From positions 62,001-126,000 of the forward strand of contig NZ_VSJK01000008.1 of NCBI RefSeq assembly GCF_008085915.1: a stretch of DNA of 64,000 nucleotides, read 5' to 3'. Of this stretch, positions 43,163-51,990 are shown in pieces. The notes beneath the pieces are model-generated. The model did not search any database. It saw nothing but the letters and a program-made list of their open reading frames with translations, and was not told the DNA's origin. Position 1 is the stretch's first letter. Each line of letters opens with the position of its first letter. Both the position numbers and the translations under genes were made by a program. Source of the DNA: Oceaniovalibus sp. ACAM 378 (lineage in GTDB: Bacteria; Pseudomonadota; Alphaproteobacteria; Rhodobacterales; Rhodobacteraceae).

Positions 43163-44413
43163 ATGCCGTTGAAACGCTATTCCGTCTTTGCCGTCGCCCG
43201 CGAGGCGCTGCGTCACCACACCGGTTGGGAACGCGCCTGGAGATCGCCGGAACCAAAGAAGAAATATGACACGATCATTGTCGGTGCCGGGGGCCACGGG
43301 TTGGCCACCGCATATTGGCTTGGCAAAAATCATGGCATCCGCAATGTGGCGGTGATCGAAAAGGGGTGGCTGGGTGGTGGCAACACCGGGCGCAACACCA
43401 CGATCATCCGCTCAAATTACCTTCAGGATCCATCCGCCGCGATCTATGAAAAATCGCGCAGCCTGTATGAAACCATGAGTCAGGACATCAATTACAACGT
43501 GATGTTCAGCCCCCGGGGCGTGATGATGCTGGCCCAGACCCAGCACGAGGTTCGGGGATTCAAACGCACCGCCCACGCCAATGCACTGCAGGGGGTGACG
43601 ACCGAGTTCATCACGCCGGCGCGGGTCAAGGAGCTGTGCCCGATCATGGAGATCGGCGGGCCGCGCTATCCGGTGTTGGGTGCGTTGTGGCAACCGCGCG
43701 GCGGCACTGCGCGCCATGACGCGGTGGCATGGGGCTACGCCCGCGCCTGCAGCGACATGGGCATGGATATCATCCAGCAATGCGAGGTGCAGTCGATCCG
43801 CCGCGAGAACGGCAAGGTGACCGGCGTCGGCACCACAAAAGGCGACATCTCCTGTGACCGGCTCGGCATTGTCGTTGCCGGGCATTCCGGCGTTCTGGCG
43901 GAAATGGCGGGGTTTCGTCTGCCGCTGGAATCTGTCGCGCTTCAGGCGCTGGTCAGCGAGCCGATCAAACCTTGCATGGATGTGGTTGTCATGGCCAACA
44001 CGGTGCACGGTTACATGTCGCAGTCCGACAAGGGCGAAATGGTGATCGGCGGCGGTGCGGACGGTTACAACAACTATACCCAGAGGGGCAGTTTCCACCA
44101 TATCGAGGAAACCGTGCGCGCTCTGATCGAAACATTCCCGATGATTTCCCGGCTGAAGATGCTGCGCCAGTGGGGCGGGATCGTCGACATGACGGGCGAC
44201 CGCTCGCCGATCCTGTCGAAAACGCCGGTGGATGGCGTGTTCGTCAACTGTGGCTGGGGTACGGGCGGGTTCAAGGCGATTCCGGGTTCCGGCTGGGCGA
44301 TGGCCGAGTTGATGGCGACGGGGGCGTCGCCGCTTGCTGATCCGTTCAGCCTGTCGCGGTTTCGCGAAGGGCGGTTCATCGACGAATCCGTTGCCGCAGG
44401 TGTGGCGCATTGA
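43163..44413 (+). CDS. soxB: Sarcosine oxidase subunit beta
   Basis: A 416-residue FAD subunit of heterotetrameric sarcosine oxidase, which demethylates sarcosine to glycine with formation of H2O2 and methylene-tetrahydrofolate. The dinucleotide loop is IIVGAGGHGLATAYWL, then KGWLGGGNTGRNTTIIRSNYL. The histidine in GTARHDAVAWGYARA (about residue 185) is at the position expected for covalent FMN attachment in this family. TTG 43169 with GGGGGG spaced correctly would give MKRYSVFAVARE, the usual N-terminus, and may be the true start. Confidence 0.94.
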   Translation: MPLKRYSVFAVAREALRHHTGWERAWRSPEPKKKYDTIIVGAGGHGLATAYWLGKNHGIRNVAVIEKGWLGGGNTGRNTTIIRSNYLQDPSAAIYEKSRSLYETMSQDINYNVMFSPRGVMMLAQTQHEVRGFKRTAHANALQGVTTEFITPARVKELCPIMEIGGPRYPVLGALWQPRGGTARHDAVAWGYARACSDMGMDIIQQCEVQSIRRENGKVTGVGTTKGDISCDRLGIVVAGHSGVLAEMAGFRLPLESVALQALVSEPIKPCMDVVVMANTVHGYMSQSDKGEMVIGGGADGYNNYTQRGSFHHIEETVRALIETFPMISRLKMLRQWGGIVDMTGDRSPILSKTPVDGVFVNCGWGTGGFKAIPGSGWAMAELMATGASPLADPFSLSRFREGRFIDESVAAGVAH

Positions 44414-44594
44414 ATATGACGGCGATCCCGGCGGCGCGCGTTATTTTTATGCCGCGCGGTTTTGCGCGAGTCTGCAAGGTCGGATTGGGCGGTTTCCAGC
44501 CTATTTTCAGTACGGCTGACAGGTCTTTATCCGAAGGGCGTGGGATAGATTATCTCGGAAAGAGTACAGACACCCGACCCCGAAAGGCCCCCTC

Positions 44595-44738
44595 ATGTCG
44601 AGCAAAACCATCATCTATATCGTTGTCGCAATTCTTGTCATCGGCGTTGTCTGGTATGTCTCGATGGGCACACCCGCCGTTGAACCCGCCGTGGTCGAGC
44701 CGGCCGCGACCGAAACGCCTGCCGCCCCCAGCAACTGA
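44595..44738 (+). CDS. Small one-helix membrane protein between soxB and soxD (1)
   Basis: A 47-residue protein: short polar start, a helix (IIYIVVAILVIGVVWYV), then a tail rich in Ala, Pro, Glu and Val (TPAVEPAVVEPAATETP) ending SN. GGCCCCCTC precedes the ATG; the ribosome site is weak. I know no function. The tail style resembles the next small protein. It is followed by a 9-bp hairpin near 44764-44793 without a T-run. Confidence 0.6.
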   Translation: MSSKTIIYIVVAILVIGVVWYVSMGTPAVEPAVVEPAATETPAAPSN

Positions 44739-44966
44739 TCGCGCTCGGGCCGGAATGCAGAAAAGGTCGGGCCCTGACGGTGCCCGGCCTGTGGCTGTTG
44801 TCTGTTCATCGGGCAACAGATTTGCCTCGCAGGCGCTGCCGGTCGTGCCGGGTGCGCTGCATCGGCGGAAAATTGCGCGATATTGGGGCGCGTTATCAGG
44901 ACGATGGAACCCGTATGGCTCCTTGCTTGTTGAGCGGTTAACGCATCAATGCAAGGAGTGGGCGAA

Positions 44967-45239
44967 ATGCCTGACAATACAAATACAACCGTTCGTGAAA
45001 CCCATGTTCGTGAAAAAAGCGGGATCAGTGGATTCGCCTTCATTCTCGGGGGGGTCGTCGTGGCAATCGCGATTGTTGGCTTTTTCCTTTACGGCGGCTT
45101 CGACGGAAACGGGGGTGGCGTGGGCGATGGCGGCAACACCAACGTCAACGTCGAAATGCCAGCTACCGACGCGCCAGCGGCCGAGGCAACGCCGCCCGCA
45201 GCCGAGATTGCTCCACCTGCGGCTGACAGCGCCAACTGA
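44967..45239 (+). CDS. Small one-helix membrane protein between soxB and soxD (2)
   Basis: A 90-residue protein starting at 44967 with AAGGAG correctly spaced. It has a polar N-terminus (PDNTNTTVRETHVREKSG), a helix (FAFILGGVVVAIAIVGFFLYGG), a Gly/Asn linker (GNGGGVGDGGNTNVNVEM) and an Ala/Pro/Glu tail ending SAN. It shares the helix-plus-acidic-AP-tail layout and a final -N with the preceding small protein, but no clear residue homology. Function unknown. A strong terminator follows within 30 bases. Confidence 0.68.
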   Translation: MPDNTNTTVRETHVREKSGISGFAFILGGVVVAIAIVGFFLYGGFDGNGGGVGDGGNTNVNVEMPATDAPAAEATPPAAEIAPPAADSAN

Positions 45240-45264
45240 CGCCGTTCCACTTTTTCAACGTCTT

Positions 45265-45299
45265 AAAAGGCGGGCGCCACACGGCGTCCGCCTTTTGTT
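45265..45299 (+). terminator. Strong hairpin terminator before soxD
   Basis: AAAAGGCGGGCGCC (45265-45278) pairs with GGCGTCCGCCTTTT (45283-45296) over 14 bp with one G-U pair and an ACAC loop, ending in TTTT. It lies between the second small membrane gene and soxD, so soxDAG needs its own promoter or readthrough. Confidence 0.85.
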
Positions 45300-45314
45300 A
45301 TCTGGACCCTTCCC

Positions 45315-45704
45315 ATGCTGATTCTCACCTGTCCCAACTGCGGCATAGCCGCTGACGAAACCGAGCTTCATCCCGGCGGGCAGGCGCATCTCGAACGCTT
45401 CGGTCCTGACGCCTCCGAGGATGATTTCGAGGGATATCTGTTTCTGCGTTCAAACCCGCGCGGCGTGCATTTCGAACGGTGGCGGCATTCCATGGGGTGC
45501 GGCAAATGGTTCCACGCCGCCCGTTGCACCATCACTCACGAGGTTTTCGGCACTTACACCGCGCAGACCGCCGAACCGCCGCGGGAGCTGCTGGACAGGA
45601 TCGCGGCGAAACGTCCCGAGGCGTTGACAGGGAAAACTGGCGGCGAGGTCGTTTTGCCGCCGCAGCCTGCCGCCGACACTTTCGCCAAAGGGCCAAGCTC
45701 ATGA
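45315..45704 (+). CDS. soxD: Sarcosine oxidase subunit delta
   Basis: A 129-residue zinc-binding subunit. The zinc ligands are CPNCG near the N-terminus and the cysteine/histidine set in GCGKWFHAARC. The block EGYLFLRSNPRGVHFERWRH is typical of SoxD. The start follows the hairpin by only 16 bases and lacks a clear Shine-Dalgarno sequence. Its stop overlaps the soxA start (ATGA). Confidence 0.93.
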   Translation: MLILTCPNCGIAADETELHPGGQAHLERFGPDASEDDFEGYLFLRSNPRGVHFERWRHSMGCGKWFHAARCTITHEVFGTYTAQTAEPPRELLDRIAAKRPEALTGKTGGEVVLPPQPAADTFAKGPSS

Positions 45705-48691
45705 GCACCCGGCTTGCCAATGGGGGACGTCTGATCGACCGCACCCGCCCGGTTCGTTTCCAATTCAATGGCCGGTCCATGTCGGGCTTTCACGGCGATA
45801 CGCTTGCCTCGGCGCTGCTTGCCAACGGTCAGACCCTTGTGGGCCGGTCGTTCAAATATCACCGCCCCCGGGGCATCGTTGCTTCGGGTGCGGAAGAGCC
45901 GAACGCACTGGTCAATATGGGGCAGGGTGCTCGGTTCGAGCCGAACCAGCGGGCAACGACGACCGAACTGTTCGACGGGCTGACTGCGAGATCACAAAAC
46001 CACTGGCCGAGTCTGGAATTCGACATTGGTGCGGTGAACACCCATCTGGCGCGGTTCCTGCCTGCCGGGTTCTACTACAAGATGTTCATCCATCCGCGCC
46101 CGTTCTGGAAACACGTCTATGAACCGTTCATCCGCAAGTCCGCCGGTTTGGGAATGGCTCCGACCGAGCCTGACGCGGATCGGTATGAACATCTGTACGC
46201 ACATTACGATCTGGTGATCGTGGGCGGCGGAATTGCCGGATTGCAGGCGGCAAAGACCGCTGCGTCGTCCGGTAAATCCGTGCTGGTGATGGAACAGACC
46301 GCTCATTGGGGCGGGCGTGCGCCGGTGGATGGTGCGGTGATCGACGGGCGGGACGCCGCGGAATGGGTCAAAGCAACCGTTGCCGCGCTGTCGGCGATGG
46401 ACAATGTAACGCTGCGCCTGCGCTGCATGGCGGCGGGGGTGTATGACCACGGATATCTGACCGGATACGAACTTGTCACCGATCACGCGCCGCAAACCGA
46501 TGCACCGCGTCACCGGCTGTGGCGGATCCGCGCCGGGCATATCGTGATCGCCACGGGCGCGGTCGAGCGCCCGCTGTCCTTTGCTGCAAACGATCTTCCG
46601 GGGGTCATGCTGGCGTCTGCCGTGCGCGACTATATCTCGGATTTCGCCGTGTCGCCCGGCGACCGGGTGGTCGTGGTCACCAACAACGACGACGCCTATC
46701 GCACCGCGCTGGCGGTCCGGGCGGCTGGGCTGGACGTGCCTGTCATCGTCGATGCGCGGCCCATGGGTGGCGGCGCCTTGGCGGCGCAGGCGCGGGCGGC
46801 GGGCATCCGGGTGGAAAACGGCATGGGGATCGCCAGGGTTGTCGGGCGACGTCATGTCACCGGGGTTGCCTTGTGCCGGATGGCGGGCGGCGGCACGGTG
46901 ACGGAAACGCTGCCTTGCGATGTGGTGGCGATGTCGGGCGGCTGGTCGCCGGTCGTGCATCTGTGGTCGCATTGCGGCGGCAAACTGAGCTGGGACGAAG
47001 GCGCGGCACAGTTCCACCCCGACCCCTCCCGCGCGCCCACCGGGGCTGACGGTGCGCCCTTTGTCAGCGCCGTGGGGTGCGCTGCGGGCGCGATGGCAGT
47101 GGGCGATGTTCTTGCCTCGGGCCACGATGCGGCGATGGCGCTGGGCGGCAGTGGCCAAGCGGCGAGCGCCGATGCACAAGACACCGCGCCGATCCGCCCG
47201 GTCTGGATCATGCCTGACGGTGCGCCCTATGGGCTGCGGTCAAAGGCATGGCTGGATTTCCAGAACGATGTGAAGGTGACGGATGTGCAACTGGCCGCAC
47301 AGGAGGGGTTCGAATCCGTCGAACACGCCAAGCGCTATACAACACTTGGCATGGCGACGGATCAGGGCAAGCTGAGCAATATCAACGGTCTTGCCGTGCT
47401 GGCGAACGCCCGGTCCTCGGATATTCCCTCGGTCGGCACCACCACGTTCCGCCCGCCCTATACGCCGATTTCCATGGGGTCCATTGGCGGCGATGCGCGC
47501 GGCGATATCTTCCAGCCGTTGCGCCGCACCCCCCTGCACGACTGGCACGAAGCCAACGGCGCCGAGTGGGAGCCAGTGGGCCATTGGCGCCGGCCCTATT
47601 GTTACCGCCAAAGCGGTGAAACAACCGAAGGTGCGGTGCAGCGCGAGGTCTTGGCGGTGCGCGCATCACTCGGGCTGCTGGACGCCTCGACGCTGGGCAA
47701 GATCGTCGTCAAAGGCCCGGATGCCGGGCGGTTTCTGGACATGATGTACACCAACATGATGTCGAATCTGGCCCCCGGTAAATGCCGATACGGGCTGATG
47801 TGCAGCGAGAACGGGTTCCTCATCGACGATGGCGTGGTCGCGCGGATCGACGATGACACATGGCTGTGCCACACCACCACCGGCGGCGCGGAAACCATCC
47901 ATGGGCATATGGAGGAATGGCTGCAGACCGAATGGTGGGATTGGCAGGTGTTTACCGCCAATGTCACCGAACAATACGCGCAGATCGCCGTGGTCGGGCC
48001 GAATGCGCGGCGGGTGCTGGAGAAACTGGGCGGGTTGGACGTCTCAAAAGACGCGCTGCCGTTCATGCAATGGGCCGAGGGCAGGCTGGCCGATCTTCCG
48101 GTGCGGGCCTTCCGCATCTCGTTCTCGGGCGAGTTGTCCTATGAAATTGCCGTGGCTGCGGGGCAGGGGCGTGCCTTGTGGGACGCGTTGCGCGACGCGG
48201 GTGCAGAATTTGGCGCAACGCCCTACGGCACCGAGGCGCTGCATATCCTGCGCGCCGAAAAAGGGTTCATCATGATCGGCGATGAAACCGACGGCACGGT
48301 GATACCGCAGGATCTGGGCCTTAACTGGGCGATTTCGAAGAAGAAAGCCGACTATCTGGGCAAGCGGGCCCAGCAACGCCCGCATATGACCGATCCGGGG
48401 CGGTGGAAACTGGTCGGTCTGGAAACCACGGATGGTTCGGTGCTTCCCGATGGCGCTTATGCCTGCTCGGGGGGGACAAATTCCAATGGCCAGAAGAATG
48501 TGCAGGGGCGGGTCACTTCGACCTATCATTCGCCGACCCTTGGCAAGGGGATCGCGATGGGGCTGGTTTTGAATGGCCCTGACCGGATGGGTGAGGTGAT
48601 TGAGTTTGCCCAACTGGATGGCACGGTGACAGGGGCGCAGATCGTCGACCCGGTGTTTTTCGACAAGGACGGAGCGAAACAGAATGTCTGA
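45701..48691 (+). CDS. soxA: Sarcosine oxidase subunit alpha
   Basis: A 996-residue subunit. An N-terminal 2Fe-2S-like (FDH-type) segment (FNGRSMSGFHGDTLASALLANG, FKYHRPRGI) is followed by an NAD-binding dinucleotide domain (DLVIVGGGIAGLQAAKTAA, about residue 170), and the C-terminal 400 residues are a GcvT-like folate-binding domain (TEALHILRAEKGFIMIG, DETDGTVIPQDLGL). Together with SoxB it passes the methyl carbon to tetrahydrofolate. Start at 45701 by overlap with soxD. Confidence 0.95.
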   Translation: MSTRLANGGRLIDRTRPVRFQFNGRSMSGFHGDTLASALLANGQTLVGRSFKYHRPRGIVASGAEEPNALVNMGQGARFEPNQRATTTELFDGLTARSQNHWPSLEFDIGAVNTHLARFLPAGFYYKMFIHPRPFWKHVYEPFIRKSAGLGMAPTEPDADRYEHLYAHYDLVIVGGGIAGLQAAKTAASSGKSVLVMEQTAHWGGRAPVDGAVIDGRDAAEWVKATVAALSAMDNVTLRLRCMAAGVYDHGYLTGYELVTDHAPQTDAPRHRLWRIRAGHIVIATGAVERPLSFAANDLPGVMLASAVRDYISDFAVSPGDRVVVVTNNDDAYRTALAVRAAGLDVPVIVDARPMGGGALAAQARAAGIRVENGMGIARVVGRRHVTGVALCRMAGGGTVTETLPCDVVAMSGGWSPVVHLWSHCGGKLSWDEGAAQFHPDPSRAPTGADGAPFVSAVGCAAGAMAVGDVLASGHDAAMALGGSGQAASADAQDTAPIRPVWIMPDGAPYGLRSKAWLDFQNDVKVTDVQLAAQEGFESVEHAKRYTTLGMATDQGKLSNINGLAVLANARSSDIPSVGTTTFRPPYTPISMGSIGGDARGDIFQPLRRTPLHDWHEANGAEWEPVGHWRRPYCYRQSGETTEGAVQREVLAVRASLGLLDASTLGKIVVKGPDAGRFLDMMYTNMMSNLAPGKCRYGLMCSENGFLIDDGVVARIDDDTWLCHTTTGGAETIHGHMEEWLQTEWWDWQVFTANVTEQYAQIAVVGPNARRVLEKLGGLDVSKDALPFMQWAEGRLADLPVRAFRISFSGELSYEIAVAAGQGRALWDALRDAGAEFGATPYGTEALHILRAEKGFIMIGDETDGTVIPQDLGLNWAISKKKADYLGKRAQQRPHMTDPGRWKLVGLETTDGSVLPDGAYACSGGTNSNGQKNVQGRVTSTYHSPTLGKGIAMGLVLNGPDRMGEVIEFAQLDGTVTGAQIVDPVFFDKDGAKQNV

Positions 48692-49256
48692 TCCGGTGAC
48701 CGCCCTGAACCATGCGCGATACGACGGATATGTTGCGGTTCAAGAGATCGGCCCCCAGGGGATGATCACCCTGCGTGGCGATCTGTTGTCGCAGCGGCTG
48801 CGCGATGTCATCTCCGGGCTGACCGCGGGCGACATACCCAGCCGGGGCGGCGTGGTGGTGACCGGCTATACCGCCTGTTGCTGGATGTCGCCTGACGAAT
48901 TGCTGCTGCTGCTGCCCTATGACGCGGTGTCGGGCGCGCTGGCTGATATCGCCTCGGCGCTTGCCGCTTCGCATCATCTGGCCGTTGACGTTTCGGACGC
49001 CCGGGCGGTGTTTCGCGTGACCGGCCCACTGCTGCGCGAGGTTCTGGCAAAACTGACGCCCGCCGACGTGTCGCCTGCCATGCTGAGCTCCGGCCAGCTG
49101 CGGCGCACACGGTTGGGGCAGGTGCCGGCCGCTTTTTACCTGCGCGACGCGGAAACGGTTGAAATCATCTGCTTTCGGTCTGTGGCGCAGTATGTCTTTG
49201 ATCTTTTGGCCAACGCGGCGCGCCCGGGCGGCGAGGTCGGATTGTTTCGCACCTGA
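48684..49256 (+). CDS. soxG: Sarcosine oxidase subunit gamma
   Basis: A 190-residue subunit with the folate-domain-like SoxG pattern (GYTACCWMSPDELLLLLP, HHLAVDVSDARAVFRVTGP, RRTRLGQVPAAFYL). It starts eight bases inside soxA. SoxG completes the alpha-beta-gamma-delta enzyme. No glyA, purU or folD is present behind it, unlike many sox clusters. Confidence 0.92.
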   Translation: MSDPVTALNHARYDGYVAVQEIGPQGMITLRGDLLSQRLRDVISGLTAGDIPSRGGVVVTGYTACCWMSPDELLLLLPYDAVSGALADIASALAASHHLAVDVSDARAVFRVTGPLLREVLAKLTPADVSPAMLSSGQLRRTRLGQVPAAFYLRDAETVEIICFRSVAQYVFDLLANAARPGGEVGLFRT

Positions 49257-49366
49257 TTGCGGAACCTCCCTCCGCCACACCCCGTTGACCAGATGAGCCT
49301 TGACGCCGTGCCGATGCTGGCACAGGTATCGGGTATCCTATGACATAGAACCTGAAGGGGGCCACC

Positions 49367-49963
49367 ATGGCATTCGAACTTCCTGATCTTCCTTATGCGC
49401 ACGACGCTCTGGCCGGCAACGGCATGAGCAAAGAGACGCTGGAATACCACCACGACATTCACCACAAGGCCTATGTCGACAATGGCAACAAAGCCATCGC
49501 CGGGACCGAGTGGGACGGCAAGTCGCTGGAAGAGATCATCAAGGGCACCTATGACAAGAACGCTGTCGCCCAGAATGGTATCTTCAACAACATCAGCCAG
49601 CTGTGGAACCATAACCAGTTCTGGGAAATGATGAGCCCCGGCAAATCCGCGATGCCTTCCGAGCTTGAAAAGGCGCTGAACGACAGCTTTGGTTCGGTCG
49701 ACAAGTTCAAGGAAGAATTCTCGGCCGCCGGTGCCGGTCAGTTCGGATCGGGCTGGGCATGGCTGGTCAAGGACGGTGGCAAGCTGAAGATCACCAAGAC
49801 CGAGAATGGCGTGAATCCGGTCTGCTTTGGCCAGACCGCTCTGCTTGGTTGCGATGTGTGGGAGCATTCCTACTACATCGACTTCCGCAACAAGCGCCCT
49901 GCTTATCTGACCAACTTCCTCGACAATCTGGTCAACTGGGAAAACGTCGCTTCGCGCATGTAA
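49367..49963 (+). CDS. sodB: Superoxide dismutase, Fe/Mn family
   Basis: A 198-residue dismutase of the iron type. Metal ligands are visible: the His in YHHDIHHKAY, the His in NISQLWNHNQFW, and Asp and His in LGCDVWEHSYYIDF. AAGGGGGCCACC precedes the ATG. It stands alone between sox and mms genes with its own terminator. It could limit oxidative stress connected with the H2O2-forming sarcosine oxidase, but that link is only by position. Confidence 0.94.
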   Translation: MAFELPDLPYAHDALAGNGMSKETLEYHHDIHHKAYVDNGNKAIAGTEWDGKSLEEIIKGTYDKNAVAQNGIFNNISQLWNHNQFWEMMSPGKSAMPSELEKALNDSFGSVDKFKEEFSAAGAGQFGSGWAWLVKDGGKLKITKTENGVNPVCFGQTALLGCDVWEHSYYIDFRNKRPAYLTNFLDNLVNWENVASRM

Positions 49964-49983
49964 TTCTTGTCGAAAACACAATC

Positions 49984-50012
49984 AGGGCCGTCCCTTCGGG
50001 CGGCCCTTTTCG
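49984..50012 (+). terminator. Terminator after sodB
   Basis: AGGGCCG-T-CCC and GGGCGGCCCT form a 10-bp stem with one bulged T and a TTC loop, followed by TTT. It begins about 20 bases after the sodB stop and is convergent with mmsB. Confidence 0.85.
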
Positions 50013-50018
50013 TTGGGA

Positions 50019-50894
50019 TCAGCCGCCGCGACGACGGGATTCAAACCGCGGCAGCATGGCCGAAAAATCGCGCCCGGCACCGTCTTCGTCTTCGACGAAC
50101 CGCGCATAGAGCTCCTGTGCCGCATGGCCCAAGGGCGTATCGGCATCCACCGCAACCGCCGCTTGTTGGCTGAGCCGCAGATCCTTGAGCATCAGATCGG
50201 CAGTAAATCCCGGGACATAGCCGTTGTCGGACGGTGACTTGGGCCCGATGCCCGGCGCTGGGCAATAGGTATTCATCGACCAGGATGACCCCGAGGATGT
50301 GGAAACCACATCGAACATCGCCTGTCGCCCCAGCCCCAGCTTGTCGGCCAGCGCGAATGCCTCGCAGGTGGCGATCATCGTGACGCCAAGGATCATGTTG
50401 TTACAGATCTTGGCCGCCTGACCCATGCCCGCTGCGCCGCAATGTACCGCCCGTGATCCCATGGCATCAAACAGCGGACCGCAGGTTTCAACGGCGGCCA
50501 AATCGCCACCGATCATGAAGGTCAGCGTGCCCGCCGCCGCGCCGCCAACCCCGCCCGACACCGGTGCGTCAAGCGCGGCCAGCCCGGCATCGCGCGCCGA
50601 TGCGTCCACGGCCTGTGCGCTTTCCACATCGACGGTCGAGCAATCCAGATGCACGGCCCCGCGAGTCATCGCCGGATGCAACACAGCCGCCACATCGCTC
50701 AGGATCGCGCCGTTCGGCAGCATGGTGATCACAACATCGGCCTGATCTGCCGTTGCCGCGATATCGGTGGCCTCTGCGACACTGTCCACAGTCACCCCGG
50801 CCACATCGTATCCGGTCACGTCATGCCCTGCCTGCGCAAGAATTCGCGCCATGGGAGCGCCCATGTTTCCCAGTCCGATAAACCCGATCTTCAT
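50019..50894 (-). CDS. mmsB: 3-hydroxyisobutyrate dehydrogenase
   Basis: A 291-residue NAD-dependent enzyme of the beta-hydroxyacid dehydrogenase family. The dinucleotide-binding start is KIGFIGLGNMGAPMARILAQAG, the substrate loop is DAPVSGGVGGAAAGTLTFM, and the catalytic Lys lies in GQAAKICNNM. It oxidises 3-hydroxyisobutyrate to methylmalonate semialdehyde in valine degradation. The start overlaps the stop of the preceding hydrolase by four bases. Confidence 0.93.
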   Translation of the reverse strand: MKIGFIGLGNMGAPMARILAQAGHDVTGYDVAGVTVDSVAEATDIAATADQADVVITMLPNGAILSDVAAVLHPAMTRGAVHLDCSTVDVESAQAVDASARDAGLAALDAPVSGGVGGAAAGTLTFMIGGDLAAVETCGPLFDAMGSRAVHCGAAGMGQAAKICNNMILGVTMIATCEAFALADKLGLGRQAMFDVVSTSSGSSWSMNTYCPAPGIGPKSPSDNGYVPGFTADLMLKDLRLSQQAAVAVDADTPLGHAAQELYARFVEDEDGAGRDFSAMLPRFESRRRGG

Positions 50895-51931
50895 GCCCGT
50901 CCCTCCAGTTTCAAGGATGCGTCACCCAATGGCCGCAGCATCGCGCGGGCTGCCTCATGCGCTGCGATGTGATCCGTAAAGCGCCACTGCGGAAGCCGGT
51001 CGCGGTCGATGATCGCCGCACGGATACCTTCCAGAAAATCGCCATGCTCCATCGCACGGTGGGTGAAACGGTACTCCATTTCAAGCGCGTGACCGATGGT
51101 GTCCAGCCCACGCACCCGCCGCACCAGCATCAGTGCCGCCGCCGCCGACAGCGGTGAAACCCGCGCCAGAGCTTCGGTGCACTTATGGGCAAGATCGGTT
51201 TGGGTTGCGGCAAGCGCATTCAGGATGTCCTGCACCCGCTCGGCTGCAAACAGTTGGTTAATCTGGGCGGCATCAGTCGCAAGCGTGCTGTCGCCGGGCG
51301 CACGCGCAGCCTTTTCAATCGCCATAGGATCGCCCGCCGCCTCAAGCTGCGCGATCAGGTCGGGCCAGTCATCTGCCGGGATAAAGTAATCTGAAAATCC
51401 GGCATATATCGCATCCGCCGCCGTCATCCGTGTCGCAGTCGTTCCCAGATATTCGCCCAGTCGCCCGGGTGCCCGCGCCAGCAACAGCGACCCACCGACA
51501 TCAGGCACCAGCCCGATACCGCATTCCGGCATGGCAATGCGTGAGGTCTCACAGACGATACGGTGGCTGGCGTGGCATCCAAGGCCGACCCCGCCGCCCA
51601 TGGTGAACCCATGCAGGAAACTGACCACAGGTTTGGGGAATCGCGCCAGACGCGCATTCATCGCATATTCATCGCGCCAGAAGCGTCGACCATAGGCGTA
51701 ATCCCCCGCCCGTCCGCTTGCATACATCTCGGCGATGTCGCCGCCTGCGCAGAAAGCCTTGTCGCCTGCGCCGTCGATCACGACCATGGCAACCCTATCG
51801 TCACCGGCCCAAGCGATCAGCGCCTCATCCACGGCTTGCACCATGTCATAGGTCAGCGCGTTCAGAGCTTGTGGCCGGTTCAGGGTGATCCGTCCGACAC
51901 GGCCTGCAATGTGGATATCAATGTCGCCCAA
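50891..51931 (-). CDS. 3-hydroxyisobutyryl-CoA hydrolase (enoyl-CoA hydratase family)
   Basis: A 346-residue crotonase-fold enzyme. The length and blocks (GDKAFCAGGDIAEMYASG, LHGFTMGGGVGLGCHASHR, AMPECGIGLVPDVGGSLLLAR) fit 3-hydroxyisobutyryl-CoA hydrolase rather than a plain hydratase; the Glu in MPECGIG and Asp in PDVGGS are the expected catalytic acids. The start codon is TTG at 51931 preceded by AAAGGG. It sits between mmsA and mmsB, which supports a valine pathway role. Confidence 0.9.
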   Translation of the reverse strand: MGDIDIHIAGRVGRITLNRPQALNALTYDMVQAVDEALIAWAGDDRVAMVVIDGAGDKAFCAGGDIAEMYASGRAGDYAYGRRFWRDEYAMNARLARFPKPVVSFLHGFTMGGGVGLGCHASHRIVCETSRIAMPECGIGLVPDVGGSLLLARAPGRLGEYLGTTATRMTAADAIYAGFSDYFIPADDWPDLIAQLEAAGDPMAIEKAARAPGDSTLATDAAQINQLFAAERVQDILNALAATQTDLAHKCTEALARVSPLSAAAALMLVRRVRGLDTIGHALEMEYRFTHRAMEHGDFLEGIRAAIIDRDRLPQWRFTDHIAAHEAARAMLRPLGDASLKLEGRA

Positions 51932-51957
51932 CCCGGGCCCTTTCTGTGGGTGATGTC

Positions 51958-51981
51958 GGGGTGCCCCGTTTGGAGCACCCC
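51958..51981. repeat. Hairpin between mmsA and the CoA hydrolase gene
   Basis: GGGGTGC (51958-51964) and GCACCCC (51975-51981) pair with a ten-base loop; a TTTTT follows on the plus strand only. In the mms transcript it may be an attenuator or RNA-stability element. Confidence 0.55.
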
Positions 51982-51990
51982 GCGTTTTTG

